Positions 63,538 to 64,000 of a stretch of 64,000 nucleotides of DNA are shown piece by piece (the first letter of the stretch is position 1; each line of letters begins with the position of its first letter). Both the position numbers and the translations under genes were made by a program. The notes under the pieces are model-generated. The model made no database searches. It was given only the letters and a program-made list of their open reading frames with translations, and had not been told where the DNA came from. Source of the DNA: CBDATG01 sp965200145 (lineage in GTDB: Bacteria > Chloroflexota > Dehalococcoidia > Lucifugimonadales > Lucifugimonadaceae); assembly GCA_965200145.1 (NCBI GenBank), contig CBDATG010000002.1, forward strand, positions 744,001 to 808,000, written 5' to 3'.

Positions 63538-64000
63538 ACCGGCAAATCTCCTTCCGTTAAACGCGCCTCCTGGTTACGCCGCAATACGGCGTCGATCCGA
63601 GACTGCGCATCCGTATATCCGATATGTCGATAGAGGTCTTCCCTAGACTCCATCATCTCCAACATCCGCTCCTGAGTGCCGCGCTCCCGAATCTCGCGGT
63701 AGACCAACTCGGCCGCCTTAGACATCGCACGAAACGCAGACAACGGGTAGATGACCATGGAAACCCCAGCATCCCGCAATTCGTCAACCGACCAAAGCGG
63801 TGTCTTACCAAACTCGGTGATATTCGCAAGGATCGGCACACCACACGCACCAGCGAACTCACGATACTGATCAAGGTCCGTCACAGCTTCAGCAAATATC
63901 GCATCCGCACCAGCGGCAACGTACGACGCGCAACGCGACAACGTCGATTCCAAACCCTCAATTGCCAATGCGTCAGTCCTGGCGATGATCATGAAGTCAT
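63534..64000 (-). CDS. prpB: 2-methylisocitrate lyase-like protein (cut by right edge)
   Basis: The C-terminal ~155 residues of an isocitrate-lyase-family protein. Before MIIARTDA the frame continues as D-F to the window edge, matching the family's DFxIxARTDA region. Then AAGADAIFAEAVTDLDQYREF, ANITEFGKTPLWSVDELRDAGVSMVIYPLSAFRAM follow, typical of PrpB, which splits 2-methylisocitrate into pyruvate and succinate. The N-terminus with the active-site Cys motif lies outside the window. Its stop overlaps the start of the citrate synthase gene by 4 bases. Confidence 0.9.
   Translation of the reverse strand, partial: DFMIIARTDALAIEGLESTLSRCASYVAAGADAIFAEAVTDLDQYREFAGACGVPILANITEFGKTPLWSVDELRDAGVSMVIYPLSAFRAMSKAAELVYREIRERGTQERMLEMMESREDLYRHIGYTDAQSRIDAVLRRNQEARLTEGDLPV

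Overview
The window looks like a chromosomal segment of a free-living, aerobic, probably marine Chloroflexota bacterium, most likely of the SAR202/Dehalococcoidia type. This is inferred from gene content, not from a marker gene. Supporting features are a luciferase-like flavin oxidoreductase, an acyl-CoA-dehydrogenase-like monooxygenase, a sulfatase, a methylcitrate locus, a nickel superoxide dismutase with its own peptidase, a fused IspDF, a Thr/Pro-rich stalk on a binding lipoprotein, and a CoaBC variant. Genes are packed tightly on both strands with few gaps above 250 bases. I found no rRNA, tRNA, CRISPR array, insertion sequence or prophage.

Layout: 0-4 kb holds cofactor genes (nnr, cut by the left edge, and coaBC) with two unknown genes. 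4-14 kb is catabolic: monooxygenase, sulfatase, M20 peptidase, luciferase-like enzyme, TolB-like lipoprotein, NYN ribonuclease, beta-propeller and amidohydrolase. 13.8-17.4 kb holds two ABC-2 export modules, one with ATPase and permease fused. 17.4-21.5 kb has an MFS exporter, an SDR, a double ABM-domain protein and a 2-hydroxyacid dehydrogenase. 21.5-25.9 kb is the most unusual part: six paralogous small membrane proteins in three tandem pairs, interrupted by a DUF5678/retropepsin gene pair. The duplication footprint of the first pair is still readable.

26-30 kb carries a binding-protein-like gene without a signal peptide, facing a sugar epimerase and a family 5 solute-binding lipoprotein across a perfect 22-base dyad. 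30-34 kb (minus strand) is a suf operon, sufB-sufC-sufD-sufU, without sufS. 34-40 kb is housekeeping: pcm, gatB, secG, cysS, ispDF. 40-42 kb has two VTT-domain membrane proteins. 42-46 kb is a protein-quality-control block (ClpC-like ATPase, J-domain protein, divergent Hsp20 with a strong promoter). 46-48.6 kb has a polyprenyl synthase, a divergent nucleoside-phosphorylase-like protein and YjbQ. 48.7-52.9 kb is a tetrapyrrole operon (siroheme dehydrogenase, hemC, cobA-hemD fusion, hemB). 53-57.5 kb has an aquaglyceroporin, the divergent sodX/sodN pair, a TIR-domain protein with an unrecognised C-terminal half, a hypothetical gene and a cupin. 57.6-64 kb has a TPP enzyme and PrpD-, PrpC- and PrpB-like genes around an APC permease; prpB runs off the right edge.

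The plus strand looks C-richer than G in sample lines from genes of both orientations, which would fit the window lying on one replichore. This appears to shape protein composition: minus-strand products such as IspDF are rich in Val and Gly, while plus-strand products are rich in Thr, Pro and Asn.
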